Origin: CAZFAT01 sp964517075
Lineage (GTDB): Bacteria; Acidobacteriota; Vicinamibacteria; Vicinamibacterales; SCN-69-37
Direction: 5' to 3'
Assembly (NCBI GenBank): GCA_964517075.1
Contig: CAZFAT010000386.1
Coordinates: forward strand, 1 to 14,281
DNA: 14,281 nt
Below the pieces are notes generated by a model that saw only the letters and a program-made list of their open reading frames with translations, did no database searches and had not been told where the DNA came from. A program made the translations under genes and the position numbers. Each line of letters begins with the position of its first letter. Position 1 is the first letter of the stretch. Positions 14,159-14,281 of this stretch are shown one piece after another.

Positions 14159-14281
14159 ATGGCTGCTCACGAGGCTGGACCTATTCTGCTGGTCGAAGAC
14201 GACCACGACAGCCGGCAGATGCTGGCGACGGTCCTCGAGTTCACCGGGCGGAACGTCGTCACGGCGTCCAACGGGATGGAG
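14159..14281 (+). CDS. Response regulator receiver domain, 3' end outside the window
   Basis: The 41 visible residues start at ATG 14159 and contain PILLVEDDHDSRQMLATVLE, the first strand and helix of a CheY-like receiver domain. The acidic pocket (Asp14, Asp15) is present. The phospho-accepting Asp would lie just past the window, as would any output domain. The gene is divergent from padR. Its upstream region is the MITE-like element, whose end supplies the only visible ribosome site (AGGG, six-base spacer). It may be a stand-alone receiver or a hybrid protein; this cannot be decided here. Confidence 0.85.
   Translation, partial: MAAHEAGPILLVEDDHDSRQMLATVLEFTGRNVVTASNGME

Noticed and set aside
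1..14281. tRNA, rRNA or CRISPR arrays
   Set aside because: No cloverleaf, ribosomal RNA segment or regularly spaced short repeats were seen on either strand by eye.

Overview
The window is GC-rich bacterial DNA, probably from an acidobacterium of the Vicinamibacteria type. That is an inference. It rests on a PadR regulator paired with an acidobacterial-type duplicated orphan permease (ADOP), on secreted enzymes carrying Arg/Gly-rich linkers, and on a PQQ dehydrogenase of the soil-acidobacterial kind. Residue numbers and motif matches below were read by eye. No database search was run.

Bases 1-6608 (+ strand) hold extracytoplasmic and aromatic catabolism genes: a 5'-truncated PQQ-dependent dehydrogenase, a secreted alpha/beta hydrolase with an intact Ser-Asp-His triad, a LysR regulator, a 114-residue protein that looks like the two ends of a tannase joined without its middle, 4-hydroxybenzoate 3-monooxygenase (pobA), and a full-length tannase/feruloyl esterase. 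From the LysR gene to the tannase gene the spacing is 20 bases or less, so these four are probably one unit. The likely job is to release phenolic acids from plant polymers and to hydroxylate 4-hydroxybenzoate to protocatechuate.

Bases 6761-8407 (- strand) hold a VapBC toxin-antitoxin pair followed by an SDR-family protein whose catalytic tyrosine appears to be serine. A good promoter with a palindrome inside it lies just before vapB and implies an almost leaderless mRNA.

Bases 8408-9283 contain no intact gene. They hold a truncated repeat element (copy A), two overlapping mutually exclusive hairpins and a short remnant of a metallo-beta-lactamase-fold gene.

Bases 9284-13689 (- strand) hold the most remarkable unit: a PadR repressor gene overlapping by one base a 1352-residue protein. 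That protein joins a complete ADOP/MacB-like permease to a cytoplasmic GAF domain and a SpoIIE/RsbU-type PP2C phosphatase. The architecture suggests a permease-like receptor that controls a phosphatase.

Bases 13895-14156 hold a 262-bp element (copy B) with near-perfect 22-bp terminal inverted repeats. It resembles copy A in inverted orientation and ends two bases before the start codon of a response-regulator gene that runs off the window. Copies A and B bracket the PadR/permease-phosphatase module.
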